A stretch of DNA of 7,848 bases from an uncultured Halomicronema sp. (GTDB taxonomy: Bacteria > Cyanobacteriota > Cyanobacteriia > Phormidesmidales > Phormidesmidaceae). The stretch is from positions 1-7,848 of the forward strand of contig CALCPB010000687.1 in the NCBI GenBank assembly GCA_937897665.1. The letters run 5' to 3'. The notes beneath the pieces were generated by a model. It was not told the DNA's origin and made no database searches. It was given only the letters and a program-made list of their open reading frames with translations. A program made the position numbers and the translations under genes. Position 1 is the first letter of the stretch, and the number at the start of each line of letters is the position of its first letter. Shown here one piece after another: positions 1 to 6,980 of this stretch.

Positions 1-42
1 TCAAGAGTGGCACTCATGAAGAGTGGAAGAAATATGTCATTG

Positions 43-80
43 GGGTTTAAACCCTTCCCTCATGACGTTTCAGGTCATGA
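43..80. other. Palindrome and small stem-loop at the 3' end of the c-di-GMP gene
   Basis: Two inverted repeats lie at the end of the REC-PAS-GGDEF-EAL gene. GGGTTTAAACCC (43-54) is a perfect 12-bp palindrome. TCATGAC (60-66) pairs with GTCATGA (74-80) around a 7-base loop that contains the TGA stop codon of the gene. Neither is followed by a T-run in the direction of the gene, so a Rho-independent terminator is not supported, although a role in 3'-end stability is possible. The first 40 bases also hold an 8-bp direct repeat, AAGAGTGG, at 3-10 and 19-26. No gene is visible in 1-69. Confidence 0.3.
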
Positions 81-2301
81 CTGGGGAAGCAGGTCGCCCT
101 TGCGGACACTCTCTAAGCAGCGTGGCGATCGCTTCGGCCCTCAGCGGTTTTGAAAAATAGTAGCCTTGGCCAAATTCGCTCTTTAGTTCTTTCAATAGAT
201 AGAGCTGCAGTTCGAGTTCGATACCTTCAGCGGTAACATCCATCCCGAGCGTTTGAGCTAAGGCCGTAATGGTGCGCACAATTTCTAAGCTGTCGGCTTC
301 TAAGTGCATGCGGCTGACAAATGACTGATCGATTTTCAAGTTATCAATGGGCAAACGGCTGAGATAACTCAAAGACGAATAGCCGGTGCCAAAATCATCA
401 ATGCTCAACTGGATGCCGCGCTGACGGATTTGCCTGAACACATCAATAGCCTGGGCCGTTTGTTCGACCAGCGTCGACTCCGTCACCTCTAAGCGCAAAT
501 AGTGACCAGCGAGGCCAACGGTTTTCAGAATCTGATCGAGCTTTGACAACAGCATCGGGTCCCACAGCTGCGATCCGGCGACATTGACATTGACCCGTAA
601 ATGCTGAAAGCGCGGCGCAATCTGTTGCCACTGCCTTAAATGACGACAAGCTTCGGTCAACACCCATTCCCCCAAAGGAATGATAAAACCAGTCTCTTCA
701 GCGATGGGAATAAATTCGGCAGGGCTGATGACCCCCTCTTGGTAATTGCGCCAACGCACTAAGGCTTCAAACCCGACAATCGCCTCGGTTTTGAGCGCCA
801 CAATCGGTTGATAAACCAGCTCAAATTCGCGGTTTTTGAGGCCAATATGCATGTCATGCTCTAGCTTGAGCCGCCGGATCAAACGAGCGTGCATTTCTAA
901 ATCAAACAGCTCATAGCTGGACTGGGGGCTTTCTTTAGCGCGATACATAGCAATATCGGCATCACGCAGCAAATCGAGACCAGCAGTGTAGACCGTGGTG
1001 GCGATCACAATGCCGATGCTGCAGCCAGTAAACAAAGTTGTGCCGCTGATTTTTACCGGCTGGCTCAAGGCCGCTTGAATTTTTTGGACTCTGGCAATCG
1101 CCTCAACGGTGGTATCGACATCGTCTAATAAAATCGTGAACTCATCGCCGCCTAAGCGAGCCACAGTATCCCCCGCATTCACACATCCCAAAAGTCGATT
1201 GGCGACCTCGATCAAGAGCTGGTCGCCGGCCGCGTGCCCCAAGCTATCGTTGACAACTTTGAAGCGGTCTAAATCTAAAAACAGCACGGCAAAGCCGTAG
1301 TCTGGCGAGCGATGCTTCCGCGCTAAGGCAGTTTCGAGACGGTCGACAAACAGCGTCCGATTCGGCAGTTGGGTCAAGCCGTCGTGCAGTGCATCGTGAA
1401 TGAGTTGTATCTCAGCTCGTTTGCGATCGCTGATATCGGTCACTAGTCCCTCTATTCGAATGGAGGCCGTATCGTCTTCACCCACCACGATGTGGCTCCG
1501 ATTTTTAACCCATCGCACCTGCCCGGTCGGCCAAACAATGCGATATTCAATGTCAATGCTGCCACGACTGGTAATGCTGTTCATACACTCAACCACTTCG
1601 GGGCGATCGTCAGGATGAATCACCTCAACCCAAAGTCGGCTGTCCTTTAAAAAGTCTTCTAATGGCCGGTGATAAATCTTCACCGCCGCCGGATTGAGAT
1701 ACAAAATCTGAAAGGGCTCAATTGCCGCTGACCAGACAATATCTTGCAAAGTCTCTAAGATATTTTCCAGCCGTTCTTCACTGGCTTTGAGGCGATTATG
1801 CACCGTTTTTAGCTGCAGTGTACGTTTAACGACCCGCTGTTCTAAATCACTGTTGACTTCATTTAAATGCTTCCGGGTGGTTTGGACTTCCAGTTGATTA
1901 CGAATTCTCAGCAGCGTTTCTTCGATTTCAAAGGGCTTAGTCAGATAATCAACCCCGCCCACCTCAAAAGCTTTAACTCGATCATCAGCGGCTTTCGAAG
2001 TACTAACAAAAATAATGGGAATATGGTGAGCTTGCAACGTTGATTTGATTTGAAGGCACACTTCATATCCATCCAAACCAGGCATGTGAGTATCAAGCAA
2101 GATCAAATCAGGCAACAGAGCGGGAATCAATTCCAAAGCCATCGCCCCATCGCCCACACAGTAAGCGTCATAACCTTGTTCGCGTAGAATTGCCCCGATA
2201 GCTTTTCGATAAAAAGTCGAATCATCCACTAGCAATATTTTCTTTCTTTGAGGCATTTCTGAGGCAAGATGCGTAGTTCCCTGGTCGCCAAAGTTTTCCA
2301 T
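70..2301 (-). CDS. Response regulator with PAS, GGDEF and EAL domains (bifunctional c-di-GMP turnover protein)
   Basis: A soluble 743-residue signalling protein expected to make and/or break cyclic-di-GMP under control of a phosphorylated receiver. Residues about 20-140 form a REC domain with acidic pair D26/D27, phospho-acceptor D70, S100 and K122. A coiled-coil-like linker (about 125-180) leads to a PAS fold with PAC tail (about 177-295; HPDD and DISDRK motifs). The GGDEF domain (about 300-465) has DGLTQLPNR and an intact GGDEF at 384-388. The inhibitory RxxD site is absent (N375-A-G-D378). The EAL domain (about 480-735) keeps the residues needed for phosphodiesterase activity: E512 (EAL), N573, E605, D635-D636 in DDFGTGYSS, K656, E692 and Q712. 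Both activities therefore look possible. There is no DNA-binding domain and no adjacent histidine kinase, so the partner kinase is unknown. An in-frame TTG at 2316 would add five residues; I chose the ATG at 2301. Neither start has a good Shine-Dalgarno. Confidence 0.96.
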   Translation of the reverse strand: MENFGDQGTTHLASEMPQRKKILLVDDSTFYRKAIGAILREQGYDAYCVGDGAMALELIPALLPDLILLDTHMPGLDGYEVCLQIKSTLQAHHIPIIFVSTSKAADDRVKAFEVGGVDYLTKPFEIEETLLRIRNQLEVQTTRKHLNEVNSDLEQRVVKRTLQLKTVHNRLKASEERLENILETLQDIVWSAAIEPFQILYLNPAAVKIYHRPLEDFLKDSRLWVEVIHPDDRPEVVECMNSITSRGSIDIEYRIVWPTGQVRWVKNRSHIVVGEDDTASIRIEGLVTDISDRKRAEIQLIHDALHDGLTQLPNRTLFVDRLETALARKHRSPDYGFAVLFLDLDRFKVVNDSLGHAAGDQLLIEVANRLLGCVNAGDTVARLGGDEFTILLDDVDTTVEAIARVQKIQAALSQPVKISGTTLFTGCSIGIVIATTVYTAGLDLLRDADIAMYRAKESPQSSYELFDLEMHARLIRRLKLEHDMHIGLKNREFELVYQPIVALKTEAIVGFEALVRWRNYQEGVISPAEFIPIAEETGFIIPLGEWVLTEACRHLRQWQQIAPRFQHLRVNVNVAGSQLWDPMLLSKLDQILKTVGLAGHYLRLEVTESTLVEQTAQAIDVFRQIRQRGIQLSIDDFGTGYSSLSYLSRLPIDNLKIDQSFVSRMHLEADSLEIVRTITALAQTLGMDVTAEGIELELQLYLLKELKSEFGQGYYFSKPLRAEAIATLLRECPQGRPASPVMT

Positions 2302-2811
2302 ATATAAAGAATTCAAGATAGATGTCAGTATTTTTGATTAATTGAGTCCACCTAGCATCACAGTTCAGGTCAGCAAATATCGCTTTACCGATTGAATAGT
2401 GGAGTGAAGTTTTTCGAGAAAAAACCATGCTTTAATTGGGCAGCTTATACTTGATTGCCCAAAAAACCAGTAAATGATGTCGATCTAAGACTTTTTCTTC
2501 AGGACTTCAAGTATTAGGCAGAGTGGAAACTGAGCTCAGCTGCTTTGAGAGGCTCAATCACATCTCCTTAAAAATCGAAATTTGTATTGTCTAAACTAGC
2601 ATTAGCTTAGTCTAAGTTTGCAGGTAGCAACAAGCTATTATAATCTCAAAGATTTCGATCAAAAACTGACAAGAATACGCTTGACAAAGCCGAATATCTT
2701 CATAGCCCAATTAAATTAGCTGGTTGAATTGGACAGTAAAATCGGCCCCTCTCTGCTCTGAGACAGTTGATAACCTGCAGGTCTAGTAAACACCCTGGCA
2801 ACAGACCGGAT
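2302..2811. other. Gene-free intergenic stretch, AT-rich
   Basis: About 510 bp separate the c-di-GMP gene from the end of the NERD gene. Both flanking genes run leftwards, so this is the 5' region of the former and the 3' region of the latter. No open frame here has convincing coding character. A consensus TATAAT at 2639-2644, with TTTGCA at 2617-2622 (16-bp spacing), could be a plus-strand promoter, but no plus-strand gene follows. Weak inverted repeats are TTGGGCA/TGCCCAA (2436-2442 and 2456-2462) and CCAATT/AATTGG (2707-2712 and 2727-2732). Neither is followed by a T-run on either strand. ACCTGCAGGT (2773-2782) is a 10-bp palindrome. Confidence 0.5.
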
Positions 2812-3510
2812 TTATCCGAGTTGTTTGAGTAATGCCGGCAAGCGCGCCTTTTCCACAACGTAAACATGCTGCACCTGGCTAATCGAGGCGGCAACGTGAG
2901 CCTGCGAGAAAGCCACTATCGGCGTCACGAATCGCCAGTCTCGCTGCTGTTTGAGCACCGAAGCTTGTCGCTTCACCTGTTTGAGAAAATCCTTCTCAAA
3001 AGCATATTTTTGTTGCCCCATCATGCGATAGAGCCGCTGCCCATCCGTCACTACGCGACCGCGATGAGATTTGACGTCGATCGCATAGGCGTTGTGGCGA
3101 GGTGATCGACACACCACATCGGCATCGCCCAGCCCCTGACCCAAACGAACGTTGTACTCAATCTGCCAGCCAGAGGCGGTTAAGCCAGCAAGGGCGATCG
3201 CAATGTCCTCTTCTCCTTTGGCACCTTGGTCAGCGTGATTGGCTCGCCGCCACCAATAGAGGCCGTTGGCGATCGCCCCCAAACTCGCCATCACCAACAT
3301 GAGGTAAAAGACAGGGGGCACCTCAAGACGGCGAGACGCTTGAGCACTGCTGAAGGAAAGAAGAGCAAGTAGGGTGCCAAACATGTGGGGCAACATGAAG
3401 GGCAGCAATAATAAAAAACCAGCTGAACCAAAAGAGATAACGGCTTTGAACCGGCGCTTCAGGGCTAAGTCGCGAATATTCTGTCCGGCTTTGCGCGAGG
3501 ATGGCTTCAT
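2812..3510 (-). CDS. Membrane-anchored NERD (nuclease-related) domain protein
   Basis: A 232-residue protein with a basic N-terminus (1-23) and two hydrophobic segments (about 24-52 and 66-87), followed by a NERD domain on the side carrying the basic WRR residues, predicted cytoplasmic. The NERD signature is the run GAKGEED (96-102), then GDADVV with D131, then IDVKSHRG with D145-x-K147. This is the (D/E)-x(n)-DxK arrangement of PD-(D/E)xK nucleases, so the metal-binding residues appear present. NERD domains are inferred to be nuclease-related, but few members have a proven activity or substrate. It starts at an ATG with no obvious Shine-Dalgarno. The unrecognised gene upstream ends 89 bp away on the same strand with no terminator visible between them, so co-transcription is possible. 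It contains two HIP1 octamers (3194, 3269), which suggests it is long resident. The domain call is fairly secure; nuclease activity is inference. Confidence 0.82.
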   Translation of the reverse strand: MKPSSRKAGQNIRDLALKRRFKAVISFGSAGFLLLLPFMLPHMFGTLLALLSFSSAQASRRLEVPPVFYLMLVMASLGAIANGLYWWRRANHADQGAKGEEDIAIALAGLTASGWQIEYNVRLGQGLGDADVVCRSPRHNAYAIDVKSHRGRVVTDGQRLYRMMGQQKYAFEKDFLKQVKRQASVLKQQRDWRFVTPIVAFSQAHVAASISQVQHVYVVEKARLPALLKQLG

Positions 3511-3599
3511 GAGGTTTGGGGCTGCCGGGCTGGCGAAGGGCGATCGCGGGCCTCAGCTTACCACTTTGCCCCCTATCATGAGATTTAACGGCTCAATAC

Positions 3600-4487
3600 T
3601 TACCTGCTGGCTTGAGGGAGGTATTTAACACAGACCGCCAACGGCCTCTGGTTAATCTTGCGCTGCAGGTAGGACGGAAAGCGCTCAGGAATGTAATACG
3701 AATTAAGCCATTGCTTGAACTGATCAAGTGCAGCAATGGGATAAATGTAAGTCCTGACAGCGCCCATAGGCATGAGCCGCAGGGGAGCAGTTGACTCCCG
3801 CTGACGACGCGGAAAGCGCTCTCCGTAAAGCTCCCATAGTTTTTGAGTATCCCAATATCGACTCCAAGCCTGCTCAATACTGACATGCGAGATCGCCTGA
3901 GAACCGAGGAGCAAACCGGTTTGCATCGATCTCAGCTTAACGGCTGAAATAGCCTGAACAACGCTGAAATAGTTGGTGGCAATGTCATCCGGCGAGGGGC
4001 GATCGCGAACAGGCCTTTGGGGGGCACTCGCGACTTTTGGGGGCTGATAACCGGTGGCTTCGTAGATAAATTGCGGCAGCTGCTTTTCACTCAGAATGCG
4101 GAGGCTATTGCGGGCGTCTTCTTTGTTGGCTTCAAAGCAGTAGTAGTCTAAAAACGCCATGCAGACTTGGTAGGGATAGGCACTGACGTTAGCTTTGCCC
4201 GCAAATTTAACGCCGTCAGGCACTCTCACAAACAGGCGATCGCCTTGATAGCCATAGGTCGCCAACAGGGTCGCCATTTTGCCGGCGCGATATCTGTCGC
4301 CGATTTGGGGCGTCAGTTCCCCCCAGCCGACTAAGGTGCTGTTAGAAATTCCACAAGCTTTTGCCAGCCCACGCCCTGATAGAAAGGGCATCCCATCTGG
4401 CAAAACCCCCACTTCAATCGGCAAGCCTGAGACTTCGATGGATTGGGTGACTTCGAGGTGGGTAGGCAGCAGGTTCTGACTAGGCAT
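3600..4487 (-). CDS. Unrecognised protein with helix-turn-helix-like N-terminus
   Basis: A 295-residue soluble protein; I do not recognise a named family. It has no signal peptide or membrane segment. After a short β-type segment (about 17-35, ending LPDGMPFLSG), residues 37-56 (SGRGLAKACGISNSTLVGWG) look like a helix-turn-helix, resembling the N-terminal part of phage antirepressor or Bro-N-like proteins. It continues with GDRLFVRVPDG (82-92) and a helical segment rich in aromatic residues, YCFEAN...RNSLRIL. A Pro-rich linker (about 149-166) leads to a C-terminal half with many Trp, Tyr and Arg residues. The ATG at 4487 is the first start in the frame and lacks a Shine-Dalgarno. HIP1 octamers at 3999 and 4236 argue that it is native to the genome. 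A sequence-specific DNA-binding role is a guess from the N-terminus only. It ends 89 bp before the NERD gene and may share its transcript. Confidence 0.75.
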   Translation of the reverse strand: MPSQNLLPTHLEVTQSIEVSGLPIEVGVLPDGMPFLSGRGLAKACGISNSTLVGWGELTPQIGDRYRAGKMATLLATYGYQGDRLFVRVPDGVKFAGKANVSAYPYQVCMAFLDYYCFEANKEDARNSLRILSEKQLPQFIYEATGYQPPKVASAPQRPVRDRPSPDDIATNYFSVVQAISAVKLRSMQTGLLLGSQAISHVSIEQAWSRYWDTQKLWELYGERFPRRQRESTAPLRLMPMGAVRTYIYPIAALDQFKQWLNSYYIPERFPSYLQRKINQRPLAVCVKYLPQASR

Positions 4488-4800
4488 CGTTTTAAGCTGA
4501 TTTGCTGTTAAGCCGCAACAGACATCCCGATGAGCGCGATTGCTAATCTGACTAAGGATGCCGCCACATATAGAGGCATGCCAGTAGTTTACCGCCTTTC
4601 AAGCGGATATCTAGCGTATTTATATGTTTCCACTGCCCACACCCGCAGCGATTTATCATTGAGAGTGTGGCGCGAACCTCATGGGGGATTGCTCTGCAAC
4701 AAGTGAGTATTGAACCGATCGAACCGATAGATCCAACAATCAGGCGCGACAACCTTTCTGAGCAGACATGAGGGATGTCTGAAAACGGATATTTGCATCC
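4488..4800. other. Intergenic stretch with a 9-bp tandem repeat and a perfect stem-loop
   Basis: This 313-bp spacer lies between the ZIP-like gene's 3' end and the 5' end of the unrecognised gene at 3600-4487. I see no credible coding frame. It holds two adjacent copies of a 9-mer, GAACCGATC and GAACCGATA (4712-4729). It also has a short CCGC/GCGG stem (4592-4595, 4603-4606) and CCACAC/GTGTGG arms (4637-4642, 4665-4670). No good promoter for the downstream minus-strand gene could be fixed by eye. Confidence 0.45.
4763..4781 (-). terminator. Stem-loop 20 bp downstream of the ZIP-like gene
   Basis: CAGACAT (4763-4769) and ATGTCTG (4775-4781) form a perfect 7-bp stem with a 5-base loop. It begins about 20 bp after the TGA stop of the minus-strand membrane protein gene. 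The bases after the stem in the direction of transcription (CTCAGAAAGG) are not a T-run, so it is at best a non-canonical terminator or a 3'-end stabilising hairpin. Confidence 0.3.
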
Positions 4801-5532
4801 TCAGAGCATCAGGATCAAAACCGTGTAGAGAGCGGCGCCGCTGACAAAAGACCCAAAGCAGCTTTTTTGTTCGTCTGGTAACTCCCGCTTCAGAATATTG
4901 AGGATGATGCTGCCAGCGAGAAACGACCAGATCAAAGAAATGGCTGCTTCGTTCAGTTCAATCGTTTGGCCCGCGATCGCCCCCACCATAATCGCCGCCG
5001 TCAATAGCCAGCGTCCTTGGCGGTCATAGAGAGTTTGGTGATGCTCTCGCAAGTTGTGGTCAATGATAAAAAAGTGCAGCGCCACCGCCACAAAAAACAG
5101 GATGCACTCAAAGATGCTGTGGGCGGCTAAATCCTGGAGCAGGTAGCCAAAAATCCCGTTTAATACGGCAAAAGCTGTGGTGTGAATCCAAAACACCGCC
5201 GTGCCAGTACTGTCATCTTGGTGAGTTTGGCGATTCCAGCGGCGAGAGGTGAGCGCCACAATATCGAGACCATAAAAAACGAGCAATCCCAGCAGGGCCA
5301 AGACGTACACATGATTTTCTAGATACGCCACCATCGAAATGGCCGAATGTGCCAGTTCTGCTTGGGCGTGGCTGAGTTCTGGAAAGATCTCGAGAAAGAC
5401 ATAACCAATCGAAACGCCCCCGGCAAAGGAAATCCATCGATGCTCAGGGACAAACGACAAAACATTCAGTTTTGAGGCGAAAGCATGAATCGAGGCTAAG
5501 CCAATGGCTAAAACTAGACCTGGCCCTTGCAT
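4801..5532 (-). CDS. ZIP-like polytopic integral membrane protein
   Basis: A 243-residue, almost wholly hydrophobic protein with about seven or eight membrane segments (roughly 6-22, 33-52, 74-95, 113-131, 141-158, 176-190, 198-214 and 226-243). The motif SFAGGVSIGYVFLEIFPEL (35-53) and the C-terminal pattern FLAGSIILNILKRELPDE match a widespread bacterial group often labelled ZIP-type metal transporter-like. The classical ZIP metal-site motifs of helices 4 and 5 (HNxxEG- and HExxH-like) are not visible. Instead the fifth segment ends with H153, D158-H159 and H164-H165. Metal transport, and which metal, therefore remain unproven. The start is the ATG at 5532, because AAGAGG lies 9 bases upstream as a fair Shine-Dalgarno. 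An in-frame GTG at 5568 would add 12 residues but has no such support. It appears monocistronic, with long gaps on both sides. No metalloregulator box was recognised upstream. Confidence 0.72.
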   Translation of the reverse strand: MQGPGLVLAIGLASIHAFASKLNVLSFVPEHRWISFAGGVSIGYVFLEIFPELSHAQAELAHSAISMVAYLENHVYVLALLGLLVFYGLDIVALTSRRWNRQTHQDDSTGTAVFWIHTTAFAVLNGIFGYLLQDLAAHSIFECILFFVAVALHFFIIDHNLREHHQTLYDRQGRWLLTAAIMVGAIAGQTIELNEAAISLIWSFLAGSIILNILKRELPDEQKSCFGSFVSGAALYTVLILML

Positions 5533-6041
5533 GATGAATTGCCTCTTAAGGCTAAATCGACAAACCACCGCTCACATAGGCGGCCATCTTGGCCTCACAG
5601 TAGTCAATTTTGACGCTGAAGCAGGGCTTTTTCACAAAAATAAATTTTTACGCAAAAGTGCATTCAACCGGTTTCAGTCACTAAATTGATTGATTTATTG
5701 GCAAAAAGATAGCGGCAAAATCATTTTTATCGACTTAATCCAGAATATTGAGCAGCAGTGTTGCTTTTTTCTGATATTAGTTAAACCAGTAATAAACGGC
5801 GATCGCCCACTTAATCTAGAACAGCGACTGGGTCATAGCGCTATTGAGAACCGAGAAGATTTGCCGCCCAATTCCACAGCAATGTGACAGGTAGCCGCAT
5901 CGCCTATTATTAAACCTCGAAAGCTCATTTTGCTCGCTTGAGAACTACTCAGATTCGGCGTCTCACCATCGACTGCCGAGAATAATGAACATCGAGCTTA
6001 CTCAATTTATTATATAGATATAAATAAAGGCATATTCAATA
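5533..6041. other. Divergent intergenic region
   Basis: This stretch lies between the divergently transcribed ZIP-like gene (minus) and SH3-like gene (plus), so it should hold promoters for both. Short open frames exist on the plus strand (for example 5690-5887), but their translations show no recognisable features. A possible minus-strand promoter (TTGAAT, 18 bp, TTTATT, around 5640-5670) is too weak to call. The region becomes markedly AT-rich near 6005-6030 (TTATTATATAGATATAAATA). Short imperfect inverted repeats include ATAGCGCTAT near 5835 and TCGGC/GCCGA at 5955-5959 and 5975-5979. Confidence 0.4.
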
Positions 6042-6071
6042 TTGCCAAAACTTAGTTGCGCATCCTATACC
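6042..6071 (+). promoter_or_regulatory. Candidate sigma-70-type promoter for the SH3-like gene
   Basis: TTGCCA at 6042-6047 and TATACC at 6066-6071 are separated by 18 bp and resemble -35 and -10 boxes. They sit in an AT-rich stretch directly upstream of the only full-length plus-strand gene. A start near 6078 would leave a leader of about 36 bases to the ATG at 6114. The call is by eye only. Confidence 0.33.
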
Positions 6072-6113
6072 AATATTTTTTAATGGGTGCATAGACTCTG
6101 TTGGGCACGGCAA

Positions 6114-6809
6114 ATGATTCCTGAAGGTCATCATCTTGAGACACGCTTAAAGAAAGATAAATCCTCTGCACCAAAACGCGGCCCAGGCGTAATTGTCTTA
6201 CGGACAATCGCTGTAAGCGTTTCTGTGCCTTTGACTTTTACACTTGTGGATACACTTCTTGGCTTTGATCCTGCAATCAATATAGGCGTTCAAGAAAGAT
6301 CAACAGAGAGCGTACCGGTCAGACCAGACTTGCTTCCTAGGGAGGAATTTAGAACAATTGAAGATTCTGTTCCGAATTCTAGTGAAGAGTCTGAAACGTC
6401 TGAAGATTCCCTTCCTGAGATTGACAAAAATTCAGAGATTTCTGAAAATCTTGATACTGACTCTAATCAAGAATCTGAGCCAGAAAAGCCTTTGGCAGAG
6501 TCTAACTCAGATGAGAGATCATCAGAAAACTTAAGGGAGCATTGGGTGCAAATCCCTCGATACTGCAATGGACTCTATGCTGGAAGTGCAAATTTCCGAG
6601 CTTCTCCGTCACTCTTACCGTCGGAGATTAAGGGCGTTGTTATCGTGGGTCAATGGGTTTCACTCACAGGGCAGACGGCCTATGGTGACGGAATACTTTG
6701 GTATGAATCCGTCAATCAAAAAGCTTTAAATGCCTCTGCTGAGCCAGAGGCTCGAAATCAGCTCAATGCTGGTCAACCTGGATGGATAGCAGCTTGCTTT
6801 GTTGGTTAA
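6114..6809 (+). CDS. Membrane-anchored protein with Ser/Glu-rich linker and C-terminal SH3-like domain
   Basis: A 231-residue protein in three parts. A basic N-terminus (KK, K and KR within residues 13-22) precedes one hydrophobic segment (about 26-51), suggesting a signal anchor with the C-terminus outside the cytoplasm. Residues about 89-138 are low complexity: 31 of 50 are Ser, Glu or Asp, typical of a flexible extracytoplasmic tether. The C-terminal 80 residues (YCNGLYAGSANFRASPS..., then WVSL, ILWYESV and PGWIAACFVG) follow the pattern of bacterial SH3 domains, with the NFRASPS, glycine and GWI landmarks. Such domains often bind peptidoglycan or peptides, so an envelope role is inferred. 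Cys151 and Cys228 bracket the domain and might pair. ATG 6114 was preferred; an in-frame GTG at 6087 would add nine residues. Neither has a Shine-Dalgarno. It is the only full-length plus-strand gene, is visibly more AT-rich than its neighbours and has no HIP1, which hints at different ancestry. Confidence 0.7.
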   Translation: MIPEGHHLETRLKKDKSSAPKRGPGVIVLRTIAVSVSVPLTFTLVDTLLGFDPAINIGVQERSTESVPVRPDLLPREEFRTIEDSVPNSSEESETSEDSLPEIDKNSEISENLDTDSNQESEPEKPLAESNSDERSSENLREHWVQIPRYCNGLYAGSANFRASPSLLPSEIKGVVIVGQWVSLTGQTAYGDGILWYESVNQKALNASAEPEARNQLNAGQPGWIAACFVG

Positions 6810-6841
6810 ACTTTGGCACTTAGATAACAATAGTTTCTGTC

Positions 6842-6876
6842 GTAATTCTCTAAATTACCGAACACTAGAGAGTTAC
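6842..6876. terminator. Strong hairpin between convergent genes
   Basis: GTAATTCTCTA (6842-6852) pairs with TAGAGAGTTAC (6866-6876) over 11 bp with one G-T wobble and a 13-base loop. It lies 32 bp after the stop of the plus-strand SH3-like gene and about 100 bp beyond the stop of the minus-strand 2H gene, a natural place for a shared transcription end. No T-run follows on either strand, so intrinsic termination is uncertain. The rest of 6810-6980 shows nothing else. Confidence 0.4.
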
Positions 6877-6980
6877 TCAAAAACAGCTTTCTCGATGAAT
6901 CGGTGGCTGCTGCTTATTGCACCGGTAAACGATCGCCTCTCAGTGGTCAGACACCAATACCAATGCAAGTGGCGGAAAAA

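Noticed and set aside
1..153. Open plus-strand frame from the left edge ending near 153
   Set aside because: It would overlap more than 80 bp of the c-di-GMP gene's 3' end antisense, and the peptide has no recognisable features.
2222..2428. 68-codon minus-strand frame overlapping the 5' end of the c-di-GMP gene
   Set aside because: It overlaps the well-supported gene in another frame, and its translation shows no family-like features.
2436..2462. TTGGGCA/TGCCCAA inverted repeat followed by AAAAAA as a terminator
   Set aside because: The A-run follows the stem on the plus strand and precedes it on the minus strand, so neither direction has the required U-tract, and no gene ends there.
4712..4729. 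Two 9-bp tandem copies (GAACCGATC, GAACCGATA) as an operator or a short repeat array
   Set aside because: Only two copies in an intergenic stretch; too short to call a functional array or binding site.
5690..5887. 65-codon plus-strand frame in the gap between the ZIP-like and SH3-like genes
   Set aside because: It starts with TTG, has no ribosome site and no recognisable motif; its length is expected by chance in this AT-rich gap.
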